Shown here piece by piece: positions 23,064-31,956 of a stretch of DNA of 64,000 nucleotides (positions are counted from its first letter, which is position 1; each line of letters starts with the position of its first letter). The notes under the pieces were generated by a model. The model had not been told where the DNA came from. It searched no databases and saw only the letters and a list, made by a program, of their open reading frames with translations. The stretch is from Kosakonia quasisacchari (GTDB lineage: Bacteria; Pseudomonadota; Gammaproteobacteria; Enterobacterales; Enterobacteriaceae), in assembly GCF_004331415.1 (NCBI RefSeq), contig NZ_SJOP01000002.1, positions 248,001 through 312,000 of the forward strand, written 5' to 3'. The position numbers and the translations under genes are program-made.

Positions 23064-23978
23064 ATGAGCTGGATTGAAAGAATTAAGAGCAATATTACCC
23101 CCACCCGTAAGGCGAGCATCCCTGAAGGCGTGTGGACAAAATGCGACAGCTGCGGCCAGGTGCTGTATCGCGCCGAGCTGGAGCGTAACCTTGAGGTCTG
23201 CCCGAAATGTGACCACCACATGCGGATGTCAGCGCGTAATCGCCTGCATAGCCTGCTGGATGAAGGTTCACTGGTAGAACTGGGTAGCGAACTTGAGCCA
23301 AAAGATGTGCTGAAGTTCCGCGACTCCAAAAAGTACAAAGACCGTCTGGCGACCGCGCAGAAAGAAACTGGCGAGAAAGACGCGCTGGTGGTGATGAAAG
23401 GCACGCTGCACGGCATGCCGGTTGTGGCAGCGGCGTTTGAGTTTGCCTTTATGGGCGGCTCAATGGGTTCGGTTGTCGGCGCGCGTTTTGTGCGTGCGGT
23501 CGAGCAGGCGCTGGAAGACAACTGCCCGCTTATCTGCTTCTCCGCTTCCGGCGGCGCACGTATGCAGGAAGCGCTGATGTCGCTGATGCAGATGGCGAAA
23601 ACCTCTGCCGCGCTGGCGAAAATGCAGGAGCGCGGTCTGCCGTATATCTCCGTGCTGACCGACCCGACCATGGGCGGCGTCTCCGCAAGCTTCGCGATGC
23701 TGGGCGATCTGAACATCGCTGAACCGAAGGCGCTGATTGGTTTTGCCGGTCCGCGCGTTATCGAGCAGACCGTGCGTGAGAAACTTCCGGCAGGTTTCCA
23801 GCGCAGCGAATTCCTGATTGAAAAAGGTGCGATCGATATGATTATCCGCCGCCCGGAACTGCGCCTTAAACTGGCGCGTATTCTGGCGAAGCTGATGAAT
23901 CTGCCGTCGCCGGAACCGGAAGATACGCTGACGGGCACGGTGATGCCGTCACCGACCGATCAGGAAGGCGAAGCCTGA
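23064..23978 (+). CDS. accD: Acetyl-CoA carboxylase carboxyltransferase subunit beta
   Basis: Beta subunit of the carboxyltransferase making malonyl-CoA, the first committed step of fatty acid synthesis; partner AccA is elsewhere. 304 residues, as in E. coli. The N-terminal zinc ribbon has Cys27, Cys30, Cys46 and Cys49, which also mediates mRNA binding. The crotonase-like domain contains [18 protein letters not shown] and [17 protein letters not shown]. It stands alone between two terminators. Confidence 0.97.
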   Translation: MSWIERIKSNITPTRKASIPEGVWTKCDSCGQVLYRAELERNLEVCPKCDHHMRMSARNRLHSLLDEGSLVELGSELEPKDVLKFRDSKKYKDRLATAQKETGEKDALVVMKGTLHGMPVVAAAFEFAFMGGSMGSVVGARFVRAVEQALEDNCPLICFSASGGARMQEALMSLMQMAKTSAALAKMQERGLPYISVLTDPTMGGVSASFAMLGDLNIAEPKALIGFAGPRVIEQTVREKLPAGFQRSEFLIEKGAIDMIIRRPELRLKLARILAKLMNLPSPEPEDTLTGTVMPSPTDQEGEA

Positions 23979-23988
23979 TAATACCGAA

Positions 23989-24017
23989 GGGCAGAGCCGA
24001 CAGGCTCTGCCCTTTTG
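23989..24017 (+). terminator. Rho-independent terminator of accD
   Basis: A perfect 10-bp stem GGGCAGAGCC/GGCTCTGCCC with loop GACA is followed by TTTT, 10 bp after the accD stop. Confidence 0.85.
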
Positions 24018-24048
24018 CTTTTCAAACCGTACATTATCAACGGGCACC

Positions 24049-25320
24049 ATGGACACAAAACGCATTCCGCAAGCCACGTCGCCCCTGGCCGCGTGGCTTT
24101 CTTATCTGGAAAATCTGCACAGTAAAACCATCGATTTGGGCCTTGAGCGCGTAAGCCAGGTGGCGGCGCGTCTCGATGTGCTCCGTCCCGCGCCGTTTGT
24201 CTTTACCGTTGCCGGAACCAATGGCAAAGGTACGACCTGCCGCACACTGGAATCCATCTTGCTGGCTGCGGGTTACCGTGTCGGCGTTTACAGTTCGCCG
24301 CATCTGGTGCGTTACACCGAACGCGTACGTGTGCAGGGTGATGAGCTGGCCGAGAGCGCACATACCCACTCTTTTGCCGAAATCGAAGCTGTGCGTGGCG
24401 ATATTTCGCTGAGTTATTTTGAATACGGCACTCTGTCGGCACTGTGGCTGTTTAAACAGGCGCAGCTCGATGTGGTGATTCTGGAAGTCGGCCTTGGTGG
24501 TCGCCTGGATGCGACCAATCTGGTTGATGCTGATGTCGCCGTTGTCACCAGCATTGCGCTTGATCATACCGACTGGCTGGGGCCGGATCGGGAAAGTATT
24601 GGCCGCGAAAAAGCGGGTATCTTCCGCCGCGGTAAACCGGCGGTGGTTGGCGAACCAGACATGCCGCACACCATTGCCGATGTGGCGCAGGAAAAAGGTG
24701 CGCAACTGCTGCGCCGCGACGTGGACTGGCAGTATGAAGTGAGCGCAGATAGCTGGCGTTTTCGCGATGCGCAGGGCGAGCTGAACGGATTGCCGCTACC
24801 GCAGGTGCCGCAGCCAAATGCCGCCACCGCGTTGGCCGCGCTGCGCGCCAGCAAACTGGCGGTGAGCGAGCAGGCTATCCGCGATGGCATCGCCAGCGCG
24901 ATTTTGCCCGGACGCTTCCAGATTGTGAGCGAGTCGCCGCGTCTTATCCTCGATGTCGCGCATAATCCTCATGCGGCAGGCTATCTTGCCGGGCGCCTTT
25001 CCGCGCTACCGAAAACCGGGCGCGTGCTGGCGGTGATTGGCATGTTGCATGATAAAGACATCGCCGGAACGCTTGCCTGTCTGGAGCCGGTGGTCGATAG
25101 CTGGTATTGTGCCCCTCTGGAAGGGCCGCGCGGTGCAACAGCGGAACAACTGCTGGCGCATCTGCAAAACGGCCGTGCATGGCCGGATGTCGCGCAGGCC
25201 TGGCAGGCGGCAATGGCGGACGCCGACGCCTGTGATACCGTGCTAGTGTGTGGCTCGTTCCACACGGTGGCACATGTCATGGAAGCGATGGAAAAAGCGG
25301 GGAGAACCGGTGGCAAGTAA
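24049..25320 (+). CDS. folC: Dihydrofolate synthase/folylpolyglutamate synthase FolC
   Basis: Adds glutamate to dihydropteroate and further glutamates to folates. 423 residues (E. coli 422). The ATP-binding P-loop GTNGKGT lies at 56-62; EVGLGGRLDATN and LDHTDWLGPDRESIGREKAGI are family signatures, and the C-terminal domain has LDVAHNPHAAGYLAGRL. It overlaps the start of dedD by 11 bp. Confidence 0.96.
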   Translation: MDTKRIPQATSPLAAWLSYLENLHSKTIDLGLERVSQVAARLDVLRPAPFVFTVAGTNGKGTTCRTLESILLAAGYRVGVYSSPHLVRYTERVRVQGDELAESAHTHSFAEIEAVRGDISLSYFEYGTLSALWLFKQAQLDVVILEVGLGGRLDATNLVDADVAVVTSIALDHTDWLGPDRESIGREKAGIFRRGKPAVVGEPDMPHTIADVAQEKGAQLLRRDVDWQYEVSADSWRFRDAQGELNGLPLPQVPQPNAATALAALRASKLAVSEQAIRDGIASAILPGRFQIVSESPRLILDVAHNPHAAGYLAGRLSALPKTGRVLAVIGMLHDKDIAGTLACLEPVVDSWYCAPLEGPRGATAEQLLAHLQNGRAWPDVAQAWQAAMADADACDTVLVCGSFHTVAHVMEAMEKAGRTGGK

Positions 25321-26011
25321 GTTTCAGAACCGTTTGATGGGAACCATTGTGCTGGTCGCGCTTGGGGTGATTATTCTCCCTGGGCTACTCGACGGGCAGA
25401 AAAAGCATTATCAGGATGAGTTCGCGGCGATCCCGCTGGTGCCGAAACCCGGCGATCGCGATGAGCCCGATATGATGCCTGCGGCAACGCAAGCGTTACC
25501 GGCGCAGCCGCCGGAAGGTGCAGCGGAAGAGGTGCGCGCCGGGAACGCGGCAGCGCCATCGCTGGATTCGTCGCGCCTGGCGGGGAACGGCAGCCCGGAT
25601 CCGGAAGTCACCAGTACGCCGGTAGAACAGCCAAAGCCAAAACCTGTCGAGAAGCCGCAGCCAAAACCGCAACCGCAGCAGCAGGCGCAACCGCCTGCCG
25701 CACGTGAGCAGCAGACGGCGACCAACGACGCGCCGGCAAAAGCGCAGGAGGATAAATCCGCGCCGACCGGTAAAGCGTATGTCGTGCAACTGGGCGCGCT
25801 GAAAAACGCCGATAAAGTGAATGAAGTGGTGGGCAAATTGCGTGGCGCGGGGTATCGCGTTTACACGTCGCCGACGACGCCGGTTCAGGGTAAAATTACC
25901 CGCATTCTGGTGGGACCGGATGCATCACGGGACAAGCTAAAAGATTCACTCGGCGAGCTTAAACAGATCTCAGGTTTAAGCGGCGTTGTCATGAACTATA
26001 GCGCGAATTAA
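25310..26011 (+). CDS. dedD: Cell division protein DedD (SPOR domain)
   Basis: Septal protein with a non-essential role in cell constriction. 233 residues from the GTG at 25310, chosen because GGGGAG lies just before it and the product then begins MASKFQNRLMGTIVLV as in the family. Domains: one N-terminal membrane helix (about 9-26), a long linker rich in Pro, Gln and Lys (about 100-150), and a C-terminal SPOR peptidoglycan-binding domain (from about 157, AYVVQLGALKNADKVNEVVG). The linker is longer than in E. coli (protein there 220). It overlaps folC. Confidence 0.93.
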   Translation: MASKFQNRLMGTIVLVALGVIILPGLLDGQKKHYQDEFAAIPLVPKPGDRDEPDMMPAATQALPAQPPEGAAEEVRAGNAAAPSLDSSRLAGNGSPDPEVTSTPVEQPKPKPVEKPQPKPQPQQQAQPPAAREQQTATNDAPAKAQEDKSAPTGKAYVVQLGALKNADKVNEVVGKLRGAGYRVYTSPTTPVQGKITRILVGPDASRDKLKDSLGELKQISGLSGVVMNYSAN

Positions 26012-26092
26012 TGGCTGATCCTTGCCTCGCTTTGCGACATAAGAGGGCGAGGGAAGCCAATAATTAACACGCCCGAAGAGGCCAAAGTTCCG

Positions 26093-26128
26093 ATGGCGTT
26101 GAATATTTTTTCAGCGCCATTTTTATTT
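26093..26128 (+). terminator. Terminator-like hairpin after dedD
   Basis: ATGGCGTTGAA (26093-26103) pairs with TTCAGCGCCAT (26110-26120) over 11 positions with one G-U. The tail is TTTTATTT. It closes the folC-dedD unit before the cvpA promoter. Confidence 0.75.
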
Positions 26129-26149
26129 CCGCGCGGGAAGGAAATCCCT

Positions 26150-26178
26150 ACGCAAACGTTTTCTTTTTCTGTTAGAAT
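26150..26178 (+). promoter_or_regulatory. PurR box and -10 element of cvpA-purF
   Basis: ACGCAAACGTTTTCTT at 26150-26165 is a full match to the PurR operator consensus. A -10 candidate TAGAAT lies at 26173-26178. PurR repression of cvpA-purF is established in E. coli. Confidence 0.85.
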
Positions 26179-26221
26179 GCGCCCCGAACTGGACGACAGG
26201 GCGTAAAATCGTGGGACACAT

Positions 26222-26710
26222 ATGGTCTGGATTGATTACGCCATCATTGCGGTGATTGGTTTTTCTTGTCTGGTAAGCCTGATCCGCGGCTTTGTTCGTG
26301 AAGCGTTATCGCTGGTGACATGGGGCTGTGCTTTCTTTGTCGCCAGTCATTACTACACTTACCTGTCTGTCTGGTTCACGGGCTTTGAAGACGAACTGGT
26401 GCGCAATGGCATCGCCATTGCAGTCCTGTTTATCGCGACGCTGATTGTTGGCGCTATCGTTAACTATGTGATCGGTGCGCTGGTGGAGAAAACCGGCCTG
26501 TCGGGTACTGACAGGGTGTTGGGGATCTGTTTTGGCGCGCTACGCGGCGTGCTGATCGTCGCCGCCATTCTGTTCTTTCTGGATACCTTTACAGGCCTGT
26601 CGAAGAGTGAAGACTGGCAGAAGTCGCAGCTTATCCCGCAATTCAGCTTCATCATCAGATGGTTCTTTGACTATCTGCAAAGCTCGTCGAGTTTCTTGCC
26701 CAGGGCATAA
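26222..26710 (+). CDS. cvpA: Colicin V production membrane protein CvpA
   Basis: Inner-membrane protein of 162 residues, as in E. coli, with four hydrophobic segments (first WIDYAIIAVIGFSCLVSLIRG). It is linked to colicin V export and to envelope or bile-salt tolerance; its molecular function is unknown. It is cotranscribed with purF in E. coli. Here the two are 180 bp apart because a repeat element lies between them. Confidence 0.93.
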   Translation: MVWIDYAIIAVIGFSCLVSLIRGFVREALSLVTWGCAFFVASHYYTYLSVWFTGFEDELVRNGIAIAVLFIATLIVGAIVNYVIGALVEKTGLSGTDRVLGICFGALRGVLIVAAILFFLDTFTGLSKSEDWQKSQLIPQFSFIIRWFFDYLQSSSSFLPRA

Positions 26711-26727
26711 ACCCTGAGATGTGGCTT

Positions 26728-26873
26728 AGAGTTTGGTGTATTAGGCTATTTTACTCGCCATTTTGAACCTGGGCAGTGCTCACAATCCTCGCGTACTACA
26801 TGTACGCTCCGGTTGTTGCGCGCTGTCCGTGTTCAAACTGTCTTCGACAATTACGCCTACTAAACCAAACTCT
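26728..26873. repeat. Palindromic intergenic repeat with 19-bp terminal inverted repeats (copy A)
   Basis: A 146-bp element between cvpA and purF. Its ends AGAGTTTGGTGTATTAGGC (26728-26746) and the reverse complement of 26855-26873 (AGAGTTTGGTTTAGTAGGC) agree at 17 of 19 positions. The centre contains GCGTAC and GTACGC arms around 26801-26817. A related copy lies in nuoL-nuoM at about 62451-62586, in the opposite orientation. Size, palindromy and intra-operon position recall ERIC-type repeats or a MITE, but I do not recognise the ERIC consensus words. Confidence 0.75.
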
Positions 26874-26890
26874 TAACGAGGAAAAGACGT

Positions 26891-28408
26891 ATGTGCGGTA
26901 TTGTCGGTATCGCCGGTTTTATGCCGGTAAACCAGTCGATTTATGACGCGTTGACGGTGCTTCAGCACCGTGGGCAGGATGCTGCGGGCATCATCACGAT
27001 TGATGCCAATAACTGTTTCCGTCTGCGTAAAGCGAACGGCATGGTGAGTGATGTATTTGAAGCCCGCCATATGCAGCGTATGCAGGGCAATATGGGTATT
27101 GGTCACGTACGTTATCCCACTGCGGGCAGCTCCAGCGCTTCAGAAGCGCAGCCTTTTTACGTTAACTCCCCGTACGGCATTACGCTTGCGCACAACGGCA
27201 ATCTGACCAATGCGCACGAGCTGCGTAAAAAGCTGTTCGAAGAGAAGCGTCGCCACATTAACACCACCTCTGATTCTGAAATCCTGCTCAATATCTTTGC
27301 CAGTGAGCTGGATAACTTCCGCCATTATCCGCTGGAAGCCGACAACATTTTTGCCGCCATTGCCGCCACCAACCGCCAGATCCGCGGTGCATACGCTTGT
27401 GTAGCAATGATTATCGGCCACGGTATGGTTGCGTTCCGCGATCCGAACGGTATTCGCCCGCTGGTGCTGGGCAAACGTGAGCTCGGCGATGGCCGCACCG
27501 AGTATATGGTCGCTTCTGAAAGCGTGGCGCTTGATACGCTGGGCTTTGAATTCCTGCGCGATGTCGCGCCGGGCGAAGCGGTGTATATCACTGAAAAAGG
27601 CCAGTTGTTCAGCCGCCAGTGCGCGGACAACCCGGTCAGCAACCCGTGCCTGTTTGAGTACGTTTACTTTGCGCGTCCGGACTCCTTTATCGACAAAATT
27701 TCCGTCTACAGCGCGCGTGTGAACATGGGCACTAAACTTGGCGAAAAAATTGCCCGCGAATGGGAAGATCTGGATATCGACGTGGTTATTCCGATTCCGG
27801 AAACCTCCTGCGATATCGCACTGGAAATCGCCCGTATTCTCGGTAAGCCGTACCGCCAGGGTTTTGTGAAAAACCGCTATGTCGGCCGTACCTTCATCAT
27901 GCCGGGCCAACAGTTGCGCCGTAAATCTGTGCGCCGCAAACTGAACGCCAACCGCGCTGAGTTCCGCGATAAAAACGTGCTGCTGGTGGATGATTCCATC
28001 GTACGAGGCACCACTTCAGAGCAGATTATCGAGATGGCGCGCGAAGCTGGCGCGAAGAAAGTCTATCTCGCTTCTGCCGCCCCGGAAATTCGTTTTCCGA
28101 ACGTCTACGGTATCGATATGCCAACGGCAAATGAGCTGATTGCGCACGGTCGTGAAGTGGATGAAATCCGCCAGATCATCGGCGCTGACGGGCTGATTTT
28201 CCAGGATCTTAACGATTTGATTGACGCGGTGCGCGCCGAGAACCCGGATATTCAGCAGTTTGAATGTTCGGTATTTAACGGTATCTACGTCACCAAAGAT
28301 GTTGATCAGCAATACCTGGATTATCTCGACTCCTTGCGTAATGACGATGCCAAAGCGGTGCAACTTCAGAACGAAGTGGAAAGTTTAGAGATGCATAACG
28401 AAGGTTGA
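26891..28408 (+). CDS. purF: Amidophosphoribosyltransferase PurF
   Basis: First committed step of purine synthesis: makes phosphoribosylamine from PRPP and glutamine. 505 residues, as in E. coli. Cys2 (MCGIVGIAG) is the N-terminal glutaminase nucleophile. The C-terminal phosphoribosyltransferase domain has the PRPP loop [18 protein letters not shown] near 358-375. A ribosome site ACGAGGAAAAG precedes the ATG. It is regulated with cvpA by PurR. Confidence 0.97.
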   Translation: MCGIVGIAGFMPVNQSIYDALTVLQHRGQDAAGIITIDANNCFRLRKANGMVSDVFEARHMQRMQGNMGIGHVRYPTAGSSSASEAQPFYVNSPYGITLAHNGNLTNAHELRKKLFEEKRRHINTTSDSEILLNIFASELDNFRHYPLEADNIFAAIAATNRQIRGAYACVAMIIGHGMVAFRDPNGIRPLVLGKRELGDGRTEYMVASESVALDTLGFEFLRDVAPGEAVYITEKGQLFSRQCADNPVSNPCLFEYVYFARPDSFIDKISVYSARVNMGTKLGEKIAREWEDLDIDVVIPIPETSCDIALEIARILGKPYRQGFVKNRYVGRTFIMPGQQLRRKSVRRKLNANRAEFRDKNVLLVDDSIVRGTTSEQIIEMAREAGAKKVYLASAAPEIRFPNVYGIDMPTANELIAHGREVDEIRQIIGADGLIFQDLNDLIDAVRAENPDIQQFECSVFNGIYVTKDVDQQYLDYLDSLRNDDAKAVQLQNEVESLEMHNEG

Positions 28409-28414
28409 TCCTCC

Positions 28415-28439
28415 TGCGCCCCTCGCTCTGAGGGGCGCA
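28415..28439 (+). terminator. Strong hairpin after purF
   Basis: A perfect 10-bp stem TGCGCCCCTC/GAGGGGCGCA lies six bases past the purF stop. There is no T tract, so it may stabilise the 3' end or terminate only partly before ubiX. Confidence 0.55.
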
Positions 28440-28500
28440 AGCTGTTGCAACGCCCTCTATAATCAGGCAAAGTTCGTGCGTGTAAAAAGGGGCAACAATC

Positions 28501-29082
28501 ATGAAACGACTCATAGTGGGTATCTCAGGTGCCAGCGGTGCGCTCTACGGCGTGCGTCTGTTGCAGGTGCTGCGTGACGTGGCGGAAGTCGAAACCCATC
28601 TGGTCATGAGTCAGGCCGCTCGCCAGACCCTCGCTCTGGAAACCGACTACTCGCTGCGTGATGTACAATCGCTGGCGAACGTGGTGCATGACGCGCGCGA
28701 TATTGCTGCCAGTATCTCTTCTGGCTCGTTTAAAACCGCAGGCATGGTGATTTTGCCGTGCTCGATCAAAACCCTTTCCGGCATTGTTCACAGTTATACC
28801 GACAGCCTGCTGACCCGTGCGGCGGACGTGGTGCTCAAAGAGCATAGACCGCTGGTGCTGTGCGTGCGTGAAACGCCGTTGCATCTCGGACACCTGCGAT
28901 TGATGACACAAGCGGCGGAACTGGGCGCGGTGATTATGCCGCCGGTTCCGGCGTTTTATCATCGCCCGCAGAGTTTGCAAGAGGTGGTTGATCAGACGGT
29001 AAACCGCGTGCTGGATCAGTTCGATATTGAATTACCGCAAGACCTTTTTACTCGCTGGCAAGGGAGCGATGTCGCAAAATAG
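28501..29082 (+). CDS. ubiX: Flavin prenyltransferase UbiX
   Basis: Makes prenylated FMN, the cofactor of UbiD decarboxylase in ubiquinone synthesis. 193 residues, slightly longer at the C-terminus than E. coli UbiX (189). Flavin-binding GISGASGALYG is at the N-terminus; SISSGSFKTAGMVILPCSIKTLSGI and RPLVLCVRETPLHLGHL are characteristic. No second decarboxylase subunit gene is adjacent, which favours UbiX over the hydroxybenzoate decarboxylase B paralogues. Confidence 0.95.
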   Translation: MKRLIVGISGASGALYGVRLLQVLRDVAEVETHLVMSQAARQTLALETDYSLRDVQSLANVVHDARDIAASISSGSFKTAGMVILPCSIKTLSGIVHSYTDSLLTRAADVVLKEHRPLVLCVRETPLHLGHLRLMTQAAELGAVIMPPVPAFYHRPQSLQEVVDQTVNRVLDQFDIELPQDLFTRWQGSDVAK

Positions 29083-29099
29083 TGCGCGTCATACCGGCA

Positions 29100-29116
29100 T
29101 GCGCTTTTTTGGGGCA
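29100..29116. promoter_or_regulatory. NtrC-like enhancer site upstream of argT
   Basis: TGCGCTTTTTTGGGGCA resembles the NtrC consensus (TGCACC-N5-GGTGCA) in both half-sites. It lies about 160 bp upstream of the sigma-54 element, a normal enhancer distance. Inference from motif and position. Confidence 0.5.
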
Positions 29117-29271
29117 ATTCTGCAAGCGCGATCATATCCTCAACATTTAATCCTCTTTTCGCTGTGTTAGCACTGCGGTTCGTTCAGCAGAGCTGCTATC
29201 TTTCATCATTAAGTAAGTTTGCAACGTTTTATTAACAAATTTAACGCGGTGTTTTTTAACGCGCGGGAAAG

Positions 29272-29287
29272 TGGCATAAGACGTGCA
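29272..29287 (+). promoter_or_regulatory. Sigma-54 promoter of argT
   Basis: TGGCATAAGACGTGCA carries the invariant GG and GC of sigma-54 promoters exactly 10 nt apart. It lies 68-83 bp before the argT ATG. Nitrogen control of argT is known from Salmonella. Confidence 0.75.
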
Positions 29288-29354
29288 AGGTAACTACCAG
29301 CAACACACAACACAACGTAATACAAAATAAAAACAGAACACTTGAGGGTAATGT

Positions 29355-30137
29355 ATGAAGAAGACGGTTCTTGCTCTGTCTTTACTGCTGGGTCTGTCGG
29401 CGACAGCCAGCGTTTATGCAGCGCTTCCCCAGACGGTACGCATCGGTACGGATGCAACTTACGCACCGTTCTCATCGAAAGATGCGAAAGGGGACTTCGT
29501 GGGTTTTGATATCGATCTTGGCAATGAAATGTGCAAACGCATTCACGTGAAATGCACTTGGGTGGGTAGCGATTTCGACGCGCTGATCCCGTCGCTGAAA
29601 GCGAAGAAAATCGATGCCATCATCTCTTCTCTGTCGATTACCGAAAAACGTCAGCAAGAGATCGCCTTCTCTGACAAACTTTACGCCGCAGATTCCCGCC
29701 TGATCGCCGCTAAAGGTTCGCCGATTCAACCGACGCTGGAGTCGCTGAAAGGTAAGCATGTTGGCGTGTTGCAAGGCTCGACGCAGGAAGGTTACGCCAA
29801 TGACAACTGGCGCAGCAAAGGCATCGATGTGGTGGCTTATCAGAACCAGGATCTGATCTATTCTGACCTCGCCGCAGGTCGTCTGGACGCCGCGTTCCAG
29901 GATGAAGTTGCCGCCAGCGAAGGCTTCCTGAAACAGCCTGCCGGGAAAGATTTCGCTTTTGCTGGTCCGTCAGTAAAAGACAAAAAATACTTCGGTGATG
30001 GCACCGGTATCGGCTTGCGTAAAGATGATACCGAGCTGAAAGCCGCCTTCGACAAAGCGTTTGCCGAACTGCGCAAAGACGGCACCTACGACAAACTCGC
30101 CAAGAAATACTTCGACTTTAACGTCTACGGCGATTAA
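29355..30137 (+). CDS. argT: Lysine/arginine/ornithine periplasmic binding protein ArgT
   Basis: Periplasmic solute-binding protein that feeds the HisQMP transporter. 260 residues, as in E. coli and Salmonella, with a 22-residue signal peptide ([22 protein letters not shown]). The binding fold is of the family 3 type ([34 protein letters not shown]). It is about 70% like the adjacent hisJ product by eye and clearly its paralogue. Preceded by a sigma-54 promoter and an NtrC-like site, so probably induced under nitrogen limitation. Confidence 0.96.
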   Translation: MKKTVLALSLLLGLSATASVYAALPQTVRIGTDATYAPFSSKDAKGDFVGFDIDLGNEMCKRIHVKCTWVGSDFDALIPSLKAKKIDAIISSLSITEKRQQEIAFSDKLYAADSRLIAAKGSPIQPTLESLKGKHVGVLQGSTQEGYANDNWRSKGIDVVAYQNQDLIYSDLAAGRLDAAFQDEVAASEGFLKQPAGKDFAFAGPSVKDKKYFGDGTGIGLRKDDTELKAAFDKAFAELRKDGTYDKLAKKYFDFNVYGD

Positions 30138-30145
30138 GACTGGCC

Positions 30146-30201
30146 GACCCGCTATGCCGGGTCAAAAGGGAAAACTGTGCCATGCCGGGAAATCGGCATG
30201 G
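30146..30201. other. Two stem-loops after argT
   Basis: GACCCG/CGGGTC (30146-30163) is followed by CCATGCCG/CGGCATGG (30180-30201) with a GGAAAT loop. Neither has a clear U tract. They probably protect or end the argT transcript, letting argT be made in excess of hisJQMP. Confidence 0.55.
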
Positions 30202-30403
30202 TGCAGAGATACGGTGGATGTTCCAAAACGGTGCATTGAATGCTTCGTATTGGTGCGTGGGTGCATAGTTAAGCATTCAGAATGCAAATAACAGCCATTA
30301 TGCAGCCATAATTTTTTGCCTTAACGGGGCATAAAGTGGCACGATAACGACACCGTATTGTTACGATAATTCCCTTAGGGAAGACAGTCTGTTGAGGATA
30401 ATG

Positions 30404-31186
30404 ATGAAAAAACTGGTGTTATCTCTTTCTCTGGTGCTCGCTTTCTCCAGTGTTTCCAACGTGTTCGCCGCCATTCCGCAAAAATTACGTATCGGTACCG
30501 ATCCCACCTATGCGCCTTTCGAATCGAAGAATGCGCAGGGGGAATTAGTGGGTTTTGATATCGATCTGGCAAAAGAACTCTGTAAACGCATTAATACGCA
30601 ATGTGTGTTTATCGAAAACCCACTCGACGCGCTGATCCCGTCTCTGAAAGCGAAAAAAATCGACGCCATTATGTCGTCGCTCTCCATTACGGAAAAACGC
30701 CAGCAGGAAATTGATTTTACCGACAAGCTCTACGCGGCGGATTCCCGCCTGGTGGTGGCGAAAGATTCTGATGTTCAGCCGGAGCTGGACAAACTGAAAG
30801 GCAAACGCATTGGTGTGCTGCAAGGCACCACGCAGGAAACTTACGGCAACGTGCATTGGGCACCGAAAGGGGTGGAAATTGTCTCCTATCAAGGGCAGGA
30901 CAATATTTACTCCGACCTGACAGCAGGTCGTATCGACGCCGCGTTTCAGGATGAAGTGGCCGCCAGCGAAGGTTTCCTGAAAACCCCGCAAGGCAAAGCC
31001 TACAAATTTGGTGGCCCTTCCATTAAAGACGAAAAACTGTTTGGCGTCGGTACCGGTATGGGCGTGCGCAAAGGCGATACTGAACTGCGCGACGCGCTCA
31101 ATAAAGCCTTTGCAGAGATGCGCGCTGACGGGACTTACGAAAAGCTGGCGAAGAAATACTTTGATTTCGATGTTTACGGTGGTTAA
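30404..31186 (+). CDS. hisJ: Histidine periplasmic binding protein HisJ
   Basis: Periplasmic histidine receptor for HisQMP. 260 residues from the ATG at 30404, preferred over the ATG three bases earlier because GAGGA (30394-30398) is then better spaced. Signal peptide [22 protein letters not shown]. The ligand-binding fold begins [20 protein letters not shown]. Paralogue of argT immediately upstream, with conserved cysteines at the [13 protein letters not shown] segment. Confidence 0.96.
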   Translation: MKKLVLSLSLVLAFSSVSNVFAAIPQKLRIGTDPTYAPFESKNAQGELVGFDIDLAKELCKRINTQCVFIENPLDALIPSLKAKKIDAIMSSLSITEKRQQEIDFTDKLYAADSRLVVAKDSDVQPELDKLKGKRIGVLQGTTQETYGNVHWAPKGVEIVSYQGQDNIYSDLTAGRIDAAFQDEVAASEGFLKTPQGKAYKFGGPSIKDEKLFGVGTGMGVRKGDTELRDALNKAFAEMRADGTYEKLAKKYFDFDVYGG

Positions 31187-31209
31187 TACCACGCGTGATT
31201 AACGTGCGG

Positions 31210-31230
31210 CCCCTCCCGCTGCGGGAGGGG
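31210..31230. other. GC-rich hairpin between hisJ and hisQ
   Basis: A perfect 9-bp stem CCCCTCCCG/CGGGAGGGG with a 3-nt loop lies 24 bp after hisJ and 40 bp before hisQ, without a U tract. In Salmonella this junction holds a REP element thought to stabilise upstream mRNA. A similar role is inferred, keeping HisJ more abundant than HisQMP. Confidence 0.65.
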
Positions 31231-31269
31231 AAGAGACACGGCGACACCACACACGACAGGACTGGCTGC

Positions 31270-31956
31270 ATGTTGTACGGGTTTTCACAAGTAATTTTAC
31301 AAGGCACGCTGGTCACGCTGGAACTGGCACTCAGTTCCGTGGTGCTGGCGGTACTGATTGGCCTGGCGGGTGCGGGCGCGAAGCTCTCGAAAAACCGGCT
31401 ACTCGCGCTGATCTTTGAAGGCTACACCACGCTTATCCGCGGTGTGCCGGATCTGGTGCTGATGCTGCTTATTTTTTACGGCCTGCAAATTGCGCTCAAT
31501 GGCATTACCGATGCGCTGGGCATGGGCCAACTGGATATTGACCCGATGGTGGCGGGTATTATCACCCTCGGCTTTATCTACGGCGCCTATTTCACTGAAA
31601 CCTTCCGTGGCGCCTTTATGGCGGTGCCGAAGGGGCACATTGAAGCTGCAACTGCCTTCGGTTTTACTGGTCGCCAGATTTTCCGCCGCATTCTGTTTCC
31701 GGCGATGATGCGTTACGCGCTGCCGGGCATTGGCAATAACTGGCAGGTGATCCTCAAAGCTACCGCGCTGGTCTCGCTGCTGGGGCTGGAAGATGTGGTC
31801 AAAGCCACGCAGCTCGCAGGAAAAAGCACCTGGGAGCCCTTCTATTTCGCGATTGTCTGCGGCGTCATTTATCTCATTTTTACAACGGCTTCCAATGGCG
31901 TACTGCTTCTGCTCGAACGTCGCTACTCGGTGGGTGTGAAGAGGGCTGACTTGTGA
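31270..31956 (+). CDS. hisQ: Histidine/LAO ABC transporter permease HisQ
   Basis: Membrane subunit of the HisQMP2 importer for His, Lys, Arg and ornithine. 228 residues from the ATG at 31270, as in E. coli, with AGGA eight bases before it. The frame is open upstream, but that part crosses the hisJ-hisQ hairpin and is not conserved. About five membrane helices; the permease EAA loop reads VPKGHIEAATAFGFTGRQIFRRILFP. The stop overlaps the GTG start of hisM. Confidence 0.95.
   Translation: MLYGFSQVILQGTLVTLELALSSVVLAVLIGLAGAGAKLSKNRLLALIFEGYTTLIRGVPDLVLMLLIFYGLQIALNGITDALGMGQLDIDPMVAGIITLGFIYGAYFTETFRGAFMAVPKGHIEAATAFGFTGRQIFRRILFPAMMRYALPGIGNNWQVILKATALVSLLGLEDVVKATQLAGKSTWEPFYFAIVCGVIYLIFTTASNGVLLLLERRYSVGVKRADL

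Noticed and set aside
30336..30352. Possible second sigma-54 promoter before hisJ (TGGCACGATAACGACA)
   Set aside because: The GG is present, but the base pair required 10 nt later is AC rather than GC.
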